From Niebla homalea (Eukaryota > Ascomycota > Lecanoromycetes > Lecanorales > Ramalinaceae): a stretch of 64,000 nucleotides of DNA. The position numbers were made by a program, and so were the translations under genes. Of the stretch, positions 49,301-61,197 are shown one piece after another (positions within the stretch are counted from its first letter, which is position 1; the number at the start of each line of letters is the position of its first letter). The stretch spans positions 124,001-188,000 of the forward strand of contig JAHGAU010000020.1 of the NCBI GenBank assembly GCA_019925105.1, read 5' to 3'. Under the pieces are notes generated by a model. That model ran no database searches and was not told where the DNA came from. It saw only the letters and a list, made by a program, of their open reading frames with translations.

Positions 49301-52300
49301 TTTAGGGTTTTTAACTTAAATACGACTTTCTAACCGTTTTCAGCCAGAACCACTTCCGTAAGTAATATAATTATACTTTAAGGAAAAGTTTATATCCTTC
49401 TTTAACTTTATATAATTAACGTTAATAAACCTTATATTTTAAATTATTTTTAATTTTATTATACTTAATTTATATCGTTTAATTTTAACTCCGGACCGAA
49501 GTTATTAAGCGTATTATTATAATTTTAATCTTAATATATACTTTATTAAAAGAGTATATATATAGTTATCTACGGATTAAAGTTTTAATCAATCTTTAAA
49601 TTATTTTATTAATTCTTTTAATCGTATTATTAAACTTACCCGTCGGGTTACTTTTTTAATAACGGGTTATTTTTATTTTAAGTTACGTCTTTATATATAT
49701 ATTGGTTTTCCCGCTCCGTTTTCTTTTTCGTTCTTAAGATAAGATAATTAATATAATCTTATGCCCCGTAACTACCGTAATAAAGAATAATATTAAATTT
49801 AATTATCTATTTTTAAGGTACGGTTAAAGTTTTAATTACCCGTTATTTAAAATAGATTTTTTATATATATTAATAATATGCTTTACTTATATTTTTAACA
49901 TAATATCTATAATAAGTTTAATATTTAAATTTATAATCTATAAAAAAAGCGTTTTTTTAAATAGATTTTTTAATATTTAACTTTAATATTTAATTATATT
50001 TCTATTTATATATTGCTTTTAATATACTTTTTCTTTTTTTTTTAAGGAAATATTTTTAATTATAAATAATTATAACTTTTTATAATTTCGTTATTTTATA
50101 ACTTATAATATAATAAATAAAAGATTATAAATAAAAGGTTAAAGGTTTAATATCCCTTTATTTATACTTATTTCCTCCGAATCTTTATTATATTCTTATT
50201 TCCTTTTTTTTTAGGTTTTTCGTTTTTAATTATATTTATTAAAATAATTATTTATTCTTTTTCTTTCCCCCTTTTTTTTTAATTTTTAAATCCGTATTTT
50301 CTTAAGATTTCTAATATACCGAAATATAAAAATAAATAAAACAAAATATAAAGGAAATAATATCATATTATTTATATATATTTCTTCCCCTTAAATCGTA
50401 TTATTTATAATTATAACGGTTTCTAAAGGATTAAAGCGTTTTCCGTTTATATTTACTGGATTTTAATTCTTTTTATTATTTTTAACTTTAATTTATCGGA
50501 GGGTTTAAGATACCCAATACGTAATATAAATACTTTAAGATAATCCCTATAAAATAAGTTGGATATAAAAGTTTTATCTATTTTTTCCAATATATATAAA
50601 GCTTTATATTTTTTTATAAAGCTTTTAATAATAAATAATCCGACTTAACAAGGCTTAAATTTCTTAAAATTAAAGGTAAAATCTTATTATATAATTAACT
50701 ACCTTTCCTTTAACGGGTTTTAATTTTATACTCCCTTATTATAACGTTTTTTCTATTAATTTTTTATTACGTTTAATTTCTCTTATAATTCCTTCTTAAT
50801 GCTTACCCGGTTTATTATAAATCTTTAAATAACTTTATATATTACTTTTTCCGAAAACGGTATTATTCTTTCTATAATACGTATTTTAACTTTTAGCCTA
50901 ATTATATTACGTTTATATATTATATTCGGCTTAACCTTAAAAAGGATATTAATAAAGGTATATTTTAAATATTTAATATATTTCGAATTAATACTTAACG
51001 TCGTTAATTTTCCCGTTTATATTTAATTATATTTTTATTAAGTTTACGTTTTCTTTATTACGTTTTATTAAATTTAATTATTAAACTTTATTATGTTTAT
51101 TATTTTATACGTTATATACAGTATAAGGATAAATTGGATATTATATAATTAAAAGAAGTTTCTTATTTTTTTATTTATAAATACCTTCCCGATATTTATA
51201 TATATTATAACGGGTTTTAAATAATAATTTATATATTTTTTTAACGTAATAATTACGTTTTTTACTTTAATTAACGCGATATAGAATAACTATATAAATT
51301 ATAAAAAATAATTTATTATATTAAAGACGTACCAAAGACCCCCCTATACTTATTTAAAAGGATTAATAAAGTCTATTTTAAATAAATTAAAAAGAATTTT
51401 TATTTTAATTGGACTTAATAAAAACGTATAACTTCTATATATTTACTTCATATAAGTTAGGTACCCTTATACGTATTTTATAATATCTTTTATTATATCC
51501 GGTTATTAATAACGATACCGTAGTTTTTTTAATATAATTTTTAATAAGAAATATCTTACGTTATTATAAACCTTTTTAAGTATTTATATTATTTTTTTTT
51601 ATTAAATATATTATTTAACGTTTCCTATATCCGTAAAGTAACTTATTAATAGTTGAATTAAACTTATAATTTATAAGCTATTTATTAAATTTAATTTATT
51701 AAATCATATTTTTCTTTTTTAATTTTATTTTTATTTTAAGATATTTAATAATATTAATATATTAATTATCGTTTTTATAATAAAGTAATTCCTTAAGTTT
51801 TAATAATTCCGTAAATTTATAATTAATTTATCTATATTTTATTTTATAATTATTATTTAATTTTATATTATATATTTATATTAACTTATTATTAATTATC
51901 TTTTATGATTATAATTCTCCTATATCCACTTTCTTCCTTTTATTTACGTTTTTCCTTATTAACTTTTTTTCTTACGTTTTAAGTTAATTAGCTTTTTAAT
52001 TATTATATTATAATTTATATATTATTATAAGCGTTAATTCTATTCTTCTTCGCTTCCTTAAAAAGCTTTTTTAATATAATACGATATCCTTTTTTATTAT
52101 TTTTTTATATTTAAATTATATTATTCTTATTCTTTTATATTTTAAAAGCTATTTTCTTTATTATTTTATTAGGTACGTAATCTAGGTTATTAAATAATGC
52201 CCTTAATAAGTTATCCGTAGCTTTATTAATCTCTTTTTTAATATATTTAATTTTAATATATAGCCTTCTTAATTTATTTATTTACCTTATAAAGATATTT

Positions 52301-53608
52301 TTATAATAATTTATATTTATAAACCCTAAAAATAACTTATAATTTATATATATAATTAAAACTTCTTTTATATTTAATATATAGGAAAATTTTTCTTTAA
52401 ACGTAATAATAATTATTAATTCTCGTTTATAAATATTATAATTACGTTCAGTCTTATTTATTATATATAAGTTATAAATAAGTAAAACGGTATAACCGTT
52501 TTAAACTTAAATAATATAATATCCGGCTCCGTATTTTAAGGTATTAATATATATATAAACCGGTATCTTTAGGTTTTATTTAAATAAAGTTTTAGTTTTT
52601 ATTATTATATTTTATATAAGTTAAAATAATATATTTTTTAACTCTTCCTATCTTTACTTTATATTTCCGGTTAAACGGGTAAACGGGCGAGTTATTTTTA
52701 TAAAGCTTTTAATTTATTTTCTTATTATATTAATAATACTTAAGAATCCTTTAACGTCTTTTATATTTTACGATATAAACCAATTAAGTATATTTTTATA
52801 CTTTCTAAGTTTAATTTATATACGTCCTTCTACCTTATAATTTTCCCTTAATATTTTAATTTTTATTATATTAATTTTTAACTTATTAAATAATAGTTTT
52901 AACTTTAATTATAAAATTTATAGAAAGAAATAATCTTTTAAAAAAATAAATTATTCTTCTTATATTTTATATACTTTAAAGATATTATTAAAATAAAAAA
53001 TTAAATTAATAAAATTATATTCCCCTTTAAAAATAAGGAAAAATAACTTTAAATTTAATTTAAGGATAACTTTTAATATAATATTTATAAGTTTAATAAA
53101 GATAAATAAGGACGTACGTATTCCTTAAGCTATCTTTATTAATTATAATTATTTAATACTTAATACGTTAAAAATAAAATAATATTAATCGTTAAAATAG
53201 ATTTTAATTACTTAATACCTATATTTTATATCCGTTTAAAAGAAAATTTTATATAATAAAATTCTTAATAAATTATATATTCTTTTTATTAACTTTATAT
53301 AAAATGTGGGTAATATTTTATATATAAAGTAATAATTAAATATAAGTTATAATTCAATTTTATTTTCTTTCTTTATAAGTATAAGGAATACGTTCTATAT
53401 ACTTACTTATTTATTTATTTATATATATTTTTTATATATATTTAACTTAATTCCTTATTATACGATTATTATAAGCTATTATTTTTTATTATTTAATGAT
53501 TTTTTAATAATAATTTTATATAGCTTAATCTTTAATTTTAATATTATTTTATATAAAAATAAATTTATTATTAAGATTTTATATAATTCTTTTATATTTA
53601 TATCCTTA
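46381..53608 (-). mobile_element. Composite RIP-degraded retroelement DNA, mainly minus strand
   Basis: No open frames. The clearest protein trace is an integrase-like core on the minus strand at about 51,390-51,240: K-I-D-F-I-N-P-F, then W-Y-V-F, then I-I-N-Y-F-L, resembling the D-F-I-G-P-F and D-Y-F-S-R blocks of retroviral-type integrases. A second integrase-like trace (E-N-G-A-G-K-P-I-Y-I) reads near 49,735-49,695. They are too far apart for one domain, so more than one element is likely present. A mildly less mutated patch lies at 47,640-47,780. LINE copy D interrupts this DNA at 53,608. Confidence 0.45.
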
Positions 53609-53620
53609 TATATTTATAAT
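53609..53620. repeat. Target-site duplication of LINE copy D, left
   Basis: TATATTTATAAT, repeated exactly at 61,186-61,197. Confidence 0.85.
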
Positions 53621-53629
53621 GATTGAAGG

Positions 53630-55350
53630 ATGGCGACGAATAAAGGGACCTTAAAGGTCCAAAACGATACGTATATATATGGCTCTAGCGATAATGAGGG
53701 GAGTATATTAAGTATAATAAATAAAAGTAACGTAATAGTTAAGAATAAAATAATAAACGGGTAAGTAGCCTATATTAATAGAAACGGCGATAACGTATAT
53801 AGGTAATATAATAATAATAAGCCGGATAATACTTAAAATAAATAAAGGAATTAAGGTTAATAAAATATGTATATTAAAATACGTAAAACGCATAATAATA
53901 ATACGGAGGTAATGGGTAAATAAGGGGGTAAAAAGGCCGGTATAATATCAAGAATGAAGGGTATAAACAGGGGGAAAAAATAAGAAAACCGCGGTAAAAA
54001 TACTATTAAAAGTATATAAAAAGGAAATAAAACTAATAAAAAGGACGGGACCTTAAGGGACTAAAAATAAAAAACGGAGATAATATATCGCCCGGTAAAG
54101 GAGGGTAAAAGGGCGGTAAAGGAGGCGGTAAAAACCCTAAAAGGACTTTTTATAATAAAGTAAAAAAATATTATATTAAAGACTTAATTAATATTATAAA
54201 TTAGATTAAAAAACGTAAAAAACTTTTATATAAAGGTAAAAATAAAGCTAAAGGAAATAGAACATTTACGGGGCTTTTAAGGGGCGGGAACGAAGGCATT
54301 AATAAAAAGTAAAAACGGCGGCTTAAGGTTAAGTATATAAAATAAAAATATAAAGGCGGCGGCCCCTTAAATAAAAGAAAATTAGGCGATAAAAATAATA
54401 AAAAAAATACCCGTAATAAAGAATAAAAGGATAACGGAGGAAAAAGCGGCTATATTAAAAAAGGCGAAAATAATAACGGTCCGTTTATTTAATAATAAAA
54501 AAAAAATACGGCGGTAAAAATAAACCCATTATAATTAATAAAAGCTTTTAAAATAATAACGGAATTATTAATAGAATAGATTATTACGGTATATAAATTA
54601 TAAAGTAAAGATATTTTCTTTAATATAACGTTTTTAAAAATAAAAGAAAGTTTAAAAAAATTTAAAATTTAAATTAATAAAAGAAAGTATAAGTTAATTA
54701 AAATTTTAAGGTAATCGTTTACCGTTATAGTAAATAAAATATACTTATTATATTTTAAGGAAGTTAAAAGAGAAGTTACATTAAAAAATATTAAAAAAAA
54801 AAAAGAATACGGTTCTTTATTTAAAACTTAAGATCATTAACTATAAACTTCCATTAATAATAAAAAGACTTAATTCCTTAAGATATATAAAAAGGTATTT
54901 TATTATTATATTAAGTATAACGTTAACGAAGATATATAATAATATCTTAAATAAAAGGATTATTAAAAAAGGATTTCTTAAGATAACTTAACTATAAAAT
55001 AAGGCAATTAATATTTTAAATATTTTAAATATTAAAATTATAAATATATTATTATAAAATATTTTAATATTATAAAGTATACGGTTTATATTAAGGGCTA
55101 TAATATTTATAAGTATATAAAGTTAATAAATAAGAGGCTTATAAAGGGTACGCTTAAATACGTTATATATAATAAAGAAAAATATTTAATATAGGATTTT
55201 AAATATATAATAAAAGTTAAAGAGATTAAACGTAAGGAAACCCGGATAATTATAAAAATCTAACGGTATAATACGTATAAAATTAATTTAATAAGTTAAT
55301 TAAAGGTAGTTTTAAAATATAAATTTAATTAATTAAATAATAAAAAATAA
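53630..55350 (+). pseudogene. LINE ORF1 (gag-like), inactivated
   Basis: ATG at 53,630 opens M-A-T-N-K-G-T-L-K-V-Q-N-D-T-Y-I-Y and stays open for about 45 codons before RIP-type TAA/TAG codons appear. The same N-terminus is found in copy B (from 6,748) and copy C (from 20,686). The protein would be the nucleic-acid-binding ORF1 product, but I saw no clear zinc knuckle. The 3' limit is approximate. The open frame on the opposite strand (53,708-53,893) is antisense to it. Confidence 0.65.
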
Positions 55351-55479
55351 ATAATGATAAAGAAGAAAAAGCTCCTTATAATCCCGATTTTAAAAACTAG
55401 CCATTTTATATCTTTAATAATAATTAAGAAGATATTAAGTTAAAAAACGTTTAACTTTAATAAGAAATCTATAACTTAA

Positions 55480-58400
55480 ATAAGTATAAAAAAAGGAGCT
55501 TTTATAAAGGTTAATATATAATATATTAACGTTTTTAAGAATAATATAATATAACGTCCGTAATAAGAAAATTAAAGCCGTAATATTAATATTTAAGTTT
55601 AAAGAAGTTAAAAACGTTAATATTATAATAATATAGGAATTATTATATAATTTATTTATATATTTATTTATTAATTTAAGGGAAGAGTTTTACTTAACCT
55701 TTAAGGGGGATAAAACGATTAAAATATACTTCTTTATAAATAAATAGCTTAATATAAATAATTAAAATATTACTTATTATAATAAAAACCTTTATATATT
55801 CTATATTATAAAAAAAAAGGACTTAAAGGGCAACCTTAATATTTATAACGTATATAACCCGCCGTTGGTTAATAAAAAAACCTTTTATAATATTATTACT
55901 TAAAGAAATCTTAATTACTTTAAATAAATATATATTATTTAAAGACTTTAACTTATATTATTATATATAAAATGAAAAAGGGCATACGATAAATTACGTT
56001 AAATCGGATAATCTATTAATAATTACTATCTAAATTAACTTCTTATTATTAATATTATAAAAGACTATTATATAAAAAAGTTATAAGTTTAAAACAACGA
56101 TTAATTTAACCTTTAATACGGAAAAGGTTATTAATATAATTATAATATATAGGCTATAAAAAGACTTAAAATATAATTCAGATTATATACCAATATAAAT
56201 AATCTTAAATTAAACCGTTAATATAATTATATTATTACTGGTAAGGAAAGCGTAAAAAATAATTAAAGAAATAAAGATTTATATAAAAACGGAAGAAATA
56301 ATAATATAATTCATAGACCTCCCTTAATTAAATAATAAGGACCGGATTAACCTTTTTATAAAGTAAATAATAAAAATATTAGATAAAGTAATCGATAAAA
56401 CTATTTTAATAATAAAATCCTCTTAAAAAGTTAAAACTTATTAAAATAAAGGGTATATAACCGCGATTATAAAGGTAAAAAGGTTAATTAAATAAACTTT
56501 TAAATATAGGAATTAAAAGATATTTAATTAATTAAAAGTTATTTAAAAGGAAAAGGAAAGGATTATTAAAAAGGTTAAATAAATATACTTTTAATTTACG
56601 GTATATAATTTAACGGTTTTATTTCATAATATTTAAAAGTTAATAAAATATAATAAAAAATAAAATAAAAAAATAAAGTTTATTCTTAAATTCCCGCCTT
56701 TTAAGAAACTTAATAATATATTAATTAATACCTTTAATAATAAGATTAAGGTCCTTAAAAGAATATTTTTCCCTTTTTTATTAAAAGTTAACTTAAACGA
56801 TATTAACGGCGTTTTATACCTTAATCCTATATTAATAAATAAAATAATAATATAAAATATAATAATTAAAGTAATTAATAAATTAAAAAAGGATAAAGTC
56901 CCGGGATTAAATAGAATTCTTAATAGATTCTTAATAATAATAATTTTACTTATTAAAAAGGTTTTTATTTATTTTTTTTAAGTATATTTTAACGTTAATT
57001 ATTACCTACGTAAATTTAAGGAAATAAAGACGATTATCCTTAAGAAATTTATTAAGCCGGATTACTTTAAGGTAAAGTCTTATAAATTTATTATACTTTT
57101 ATATACGTTAAAGAAAGCCTTAAAAAAAAAAATAATAAAAATCCTTAATAATTATATAAAGAATTACGGACTTTTCCTTAATTAATAAATAAAAATAAAA
57201 AGAAATTAATTAATAAAAATAGCCTTTAAAAAATTAATTAACGGCATATATATAATATAAAATTACGGAAAAAAGGATATTATAAGTTTTCTTTCTTTTA
57301 ATATTATAAGTATTTTTAATAAAATAAACTATTAAAAGTTACTATATAACTTAAAGAAGAAAAAGATATTATTCTTTTTAATTAAATAAATAAAAAGTTT
57401 TTTAAGCAATTAAATTATATCGATTAACTTAAGATAAAAGATAAGCTTAATAAAGCCTATTATAATAAGGATTTTTTAAAGATTGTTTATTTTTCTTATA
57501 TTATTTTTATTCTTTAACGGTTTATTAATTAAAAAGCTTATTAAGTTAAAATAAAAAATCCAAGTTAAAAACTTTATTAATAATATTTACCTTTTAACTT
57601 ATAATATTTTTATATGTATAAATTATTTAGAATTAAAATAAACCTATAAAGTTTATCTTTAATAAGTAAGAACTTATAAAGTTTAATTTATATTATATAA
57701 ATATAAATTTATTTATATAATTAAGAGTTTAAGGTTATATAATATAATAATTATAATAAACTTAAATAAAATTACGGTAAAGCCGGATATTAATATTAAA
57801 ATCCTTAATTTTTAAATAAATAAGAAGTTTAATTAAAAGGATTATATAAAAAAGGTTTAAAAAAAGATAACTTTATAAGAAAAAGGCCTTGTTTATTTCG
57901 TTATATCGATATAAAGAATTACGTTATAGAAAACCCGGATTATCTATTAAATATAATAAAGCCAGTTATAATATACGTTATAGTTATTTAATATATACTT
58001 AAGGGTACTCCGGGATATAAGAAAAAGCTTATTTAAATATTATAGAAAGTCCAGAATCGGTATTTAAAAATAATTAACGGTACTTATAAAGTAACCTTTA
58101 TCCCAGTATTAAAGTTTAAAGTCTTTATACCGTTAATTAAAGTCTTATTAAATTAAATAATTATTTAAGTAAAACTAAAAAAATATATATACTTAATTAT
58201 AATAATAGGAAACGGGCGGATTTATTAGAATCTTAATAAGCTTAAAGTTAAAAAGAGTAAATTTAAAATATTTATTTTTTTTCTTATTAAGATAAAGTAA
58301 GAATAAGTAAAAAAAAAGGTTAATTTTACCGGTATCCCGGAAATTAGCCTAAACGGGTATAAACTCCCGCCAGGCATAAAAGAAACCGAGATTAAAGGGA

Positions 58401-58573
58401 TTTAAAAAATAAAGGCTATAATGATTACTTTATAAGTTACGATAAAATAAATTAAACGTTAATAGAAATATAAGGACTTTATACTTTAAGGTTATCGTTA
58501 TTTAACTTTTAATAATAAAAAGATTATTAATAAGGTAATAACGTATTAACGATTTAACTTTAAATAGGTAAAA
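55480..58573 (+). pseudogene. LINE ORF2 (endonuclease and reverse transcriptase), inactivated and interrupted
   Basis: An endonuclease domain lies at about 55,490-56,300: N-V-N-I-I-I-I-stop-E-L at 55,613-55,640 fits the D-I-I-L-I-Q-E motif, and I-Y-N-V-Y-N-P-P at 55,842-55,866 fits the next block. The reverse transcriptase follows, with K-V-P-G-L-N-R-I-L-N-R-F-L at 56,895-56,933 and F-I-N-N (from F-V-D-D) at 57,573-57,584. The C-terminal part continues after the inserted element at 60,369. TAA/TAG codons at Gln and Trp positions show RIP inactivation. Confidence 0.75.
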
Positions 58574-58578
58574 ACGGT
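58574..58578. repeat. 5-bp target duplication (left) of the tandem LTR element
   Basis: ACGGT, repeated at 60,369-60,373. LINE copy A at about 7,634 shows the uninterrupted site. Confidence 0.85.
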
Positions 58579-58756
58579 TGTCAGGGTGATAACCACTCGG
58601 CCATCTTATGGATAAAAGTAGCTATCCGGGGTAGGTAATAGCGCTTAGGGGTAAGCCGCTATTACCATATATAAGAAGGTAGTCTACCCGGGGGATCACC
58701 CCCAGGGGTAGGCCCTACCCCGGAGCCCTTGCTCCAGGGTAAGTACTGCCATAATA
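58579..58756. repeat. Terminal repeat 1 of the tandem element (178 bp)
   Basis: TGTCAGGGTG start and CCATAATA end. It retains ACCACTCGGCCA, the complement of the pol III A-box-like motif. Confidence 0.85.
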
Positions 58757-59386
58757 GTATCCCCTCTTCTATAGGCTCGTCTCCGAGTTTATAAACTATA
58801 AACCACGCCTCCGGGGGGGAGTTACCCCCCGGGCTGGAGGTCCTCTTAGAACCTGATTGGGTAGGGTAGGTAAGTAAGGGTTAAAAGCTCCTTATTTAAG
58901 GGAGATTACCTCCGGTATAAGTCCGAACCTCTTAGGCCGGACTTAGATTTAATAGCCCGTAAATATAATCCAGGGGCTTAATAACTTTATAAGGATATAA
59001 CCCGGGGTTTAATATCCTTATTAAGAATAACCCGTATCTCTTATTAAGCAGGTAAAGGCTACGTCTTAAAATGCCTTACCTACGGTCCTACGATTGGCCC
59101 GCGTAATTTTAGGGCGTTTCAGCCCCCCGTATCGGTAGTTTTCGGGCATTCCGGCCCCCCTCGGTAGTTTTCGGGCATTCCGGCCCCCCTCGGTAGTTTT
59201 CCTGTACCTCGGACCTCGGCCCCCGGTATTATAGGGTAGCGGGTCCTACCCGCCCCGTACTCACGCTTAATCTTACCTCCTAAGTTACCTAAAATGGGCG
59301 TCCTCGGATTCGAACTATAGACCTACCCCTTTAAACCCTTAGGGTTAACTCCGGGGGTATACTACCCTGAAGTTGCGCTATTACTC
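58757..59386. repeat. Internal segment 1 of the tandem element (630 bp)
   Basis: Begins GTATCCCCTC and ends GCGCTATTACTC. About 90% similar by eye to internal segment 2, with mostly transition differences. Contains the 29-bp subrepeat (TCGGTAGTTTTCGGGCATTC and nine further bases). Noncoding. Confidence 0.8.
59132..59189. repeat. Two exact 29-bp tandem subrepeats
   Basis: Units at 59,132-59,160 and 59,161-59,189, followed by a partial third unit. Confidence 0.85.
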
Positions 59387-59418
59387 TGTCAGGGTGATAA
59401 CCACTCGGCCACCAAGGC
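59296..59418 (-). other. tRNA-like sequence with A and B boxes spanning the internal/LTR junction
   Basis: On the minus strand it opens GCCTTGGTGGCCGAGTGGTT, like the acceptor and D arm of a tRNA. An A-box match (TGGCCGAGTGG) lies at 59,411-59,401 and a B-box match (AGTTCGAATCC) at 59,316-59,306. The 5' and 3' acceptor strands do not pair and the T stem is broken, so it is not a working tRNA. It may serve, or have served, as an internal pol III promoter as in SINEs. In the third repeat the A-box region is altered. Confidence 0.55.
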
Positions 59419-59561
59419 AAAAGTAGCTATCCGGGGTAGGTAATAGCGCTTAGGGGTAAGCCGCTATTACCATATATGAGAAGGTAGTCTACCCGGGGGA
59501 TCACCCCCAGGGGTAGGCCTTACCCCGGAGCCCTTGCTCCAGGGTAAGTACTGCCATAATA
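59387..59561. repeat. Terminal repeat 2 of the tandem element (175 bp)
   Basis: Shared by the two units. Its start is the only one of the three that carries the full tRNA-like 5' end on the minus strand. Confidence 0.85.
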
Positions 59562-60196
59562 GTATCCCCTCTCCTATGGGCTCGTCCCCGAGCCTATAGA
59601 CTATAAATTACGCCTCCGGGGGGGAGTTACCCTTCAGGCTAAAGGTCCTTTTAAAACTTAATTGGGTAAGGTAGGTAAATAAGGGTTAAGAGCTCCTTAC
59701 CTAAGGGAGATTACCTCCGATATAGGTCTGAACCTCCTAGGCCGGACCCGGATTTAATGGCCCGTAAGTATAATCCAGAGGCTTAATAACTTTATAAGGG
59801 TATAACCCGGGGTTTAATATCCTTATTAAGAATAATCCGTATTTTTTATTAAATAAGTAAAGGTTACGTTTTAAGGTGTTTTACCTACGGTCCTATGATT
59901 GGCCCGCATAGTTTTAAGGCGTTTCAGCCCCCCGCATCGGTAGTTTTCGGGCATTCCGGCCCCCCTCGGTAGTTTTCTTTTCGGGCATTCCGGCCCCCCT
60001 CGGTAGTATTCCTATACCTCGGACCTCGGCCCCCGGTACTATAGGGTAGCGGGTCCTACCCGCCCCGTACTTACGCTTAATCTTACCTCCTAAGTTACCT
60101 AAAATGGGCGTCCTCGGATTCGAACTGTAGACCTACCCCTTTAAACCCTTAGGGTTAACTCCGGGGGTGCACTACCCTGAAGTTGCGCTATTACTC
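59562..60196. repeat. Internal segment 2 of the tandem element (635 bp)
   Basis: Same start and end as internal segment 1. It differs by transitions and by a short insertion between the subrepeats near 59,975. Confidence 0.8.
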
Positions 60197-60368
60197 TGTC
60201 AGGGTGATAACCACTTCTCATGGACAAAAGTAGCTATCCGGGGTAGGTAATAGCGCTTAGGGGTAAGCCGCTATTACCATATATGAGAAGGTAGTCTACC
60301 CGGGGGATCACCCCCAGGGGTAGGCCCTACCCCGGAGCCCTTGCTCCAGGGTAAGTACTGCCATAATA
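60197..60368. repeat. Terminal repeat 3 of the tandem element (172 bp)
   Basis: TGTCAGGGTG start, CCATAATA end. CACTCGGCCA is replaced by CACTTCTCAT. Confidence 0.85.
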
Positions 60369-60373
60369 ACGGT
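60369..60373. repeat. 5-bp target duplication (right) of the tandem LTR element
   Basis: ACGGT, matching 58,574-58,578; LINE copy D resumes here. Confidence 0.85.
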
Positions 60374-61185
60374 TTAATTTACTTTTTATTTATTATATAT
60401 ACCGGGAGTCGGATAAATACCGGATATAAATACGGATAAAAAAAGTAAAACGTTATATATATCCTTATTTCTTATCCCTTATTTATAAAGGTTAAATTAA
60501 AACTTATTGTAAAAATTAATATTTATAATTATTATTAAATATTATTTATAAAACGAGGTATCCGGGTAACCGTTAAGTTTATAATATCTACCGGATTATT
60601 ATTATAATTTAATTTTATTATAAAAATAAACAAAATTACCGAAGATTTTACGGAGAAAACCCGTTATTAATTAAGGAAGAAAAAGAGGAACGGAAACCGG
60701 CTACGTTAATTATATAAACCGGAAAGTATCTTTTATAATCGTAAAAATATAATAATAAACGCTTATTAAAAGTTTTTAAAGGAATTAATAGCGATAATAA
60801 TATAAAAGGAATATATATTAAACGCGTAAGTATTAATAAGAATATTTAAAAATATTATATAAAATTAAAATAATATAAATATATAAAAGAGCGGAAAAGT
60901 AATAAGCTTAAAGATAATTTTTATAAGGATATAATTATAATATTACGGATTTTCTTAAAGGAGTTAAAATATAAAAAGTATATAAATAAATTATTACTCT
61001 TTAAATAGCCGTTAATATCCTTTATTTTAAAGGATAAAGGGTAAAGGCCTGATAAACGTTAATTTTTACTTTAACGTTATAAGTATCAGGTTTTTACGGT
61101 TATTAATAAAGCTAAAAGGCCGTATATTAAGGAACGCCGGAATTAACTTAGCTAGACCCGTAGTATAAATCAATCAATCAATCAA

Positions 61186-61197
61186 TATATTTATAAT
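61186..61197. repeat. Target-site duplication of LINE copy D, right
   Basis: TATATTTATAAT directly after the (AATC)n tail, matching 53,609-53,620. Confidence 0.85.

Larger units (their letters stand above)
58579..60368. mobile_element. Noncoding tandem element: LTR-internal-LTR-internal-LTR (TRIM-like)
   Basis: Three ~175-bp terminal-type repeats alternate with two ~630-bp internal segments, all in the same orientation, and the whole array has one 5-bp target duplication. Each repeat starts TGTCAGGGTGATAACCAC and ends CTGCCATAATA (ancestral CATAACA). The internal segments contain no open frame. They carry a 29-bp tandem subrepeat (59,132-59,160 and 59,161-59,189; variants at about 59,938-60,005). 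A tRNA-like sequence spans the internal/LTR junction on the minus strand. Size and lack of coding fit a terminal-repeat retrotransposon in miniature or a tandem SINE-like unit. GC content and surviving CA/TG show much less RIP than the host LINE. Confidence 0.85.
53621..61185 (+). mobile_element. Tad1-like LINE, copy D, near full length, carrying an insertion
   Basis: Non-LTR retrotransposon with a 12-bp target duplication, an ORF1 start nine bases from its 5' end and an (AATC)n tail at 61,170-61,185. Without the tandem LTR element at 58,579-60,368 (and its 5-bp duplication) it is about 5,770 bp, close to copy B (5,807 bp). It is the best reference copy in the window. Both ORFs contain many RIP-type stops. 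Confidence 0.9.

Noticed and set aside
53708..53893. 61-codon minus-strand frame
   Set aside because: Antisense to the start of LINE ORF1.
59296..59418. Functional tRNA gene
   Set aside because: Acceptor strands do not pair, the T stem is broken and the arms are separated by an atypical insert.
58579..60368. Ribosomal DNA or bacterial contamination as explanation for the GC-rich block
   Set aside because: It has a 5-bp target duplication, an empty site in another LINE copy, and internal terminal repeats; it is an insertion.
954..61185. CRISPR array or telomere repeat from the GATT/AATC runs
   Set aside because: They are four- to five-unit tails at the 3' ends of the LINE copies, always next to the same conserved tail.
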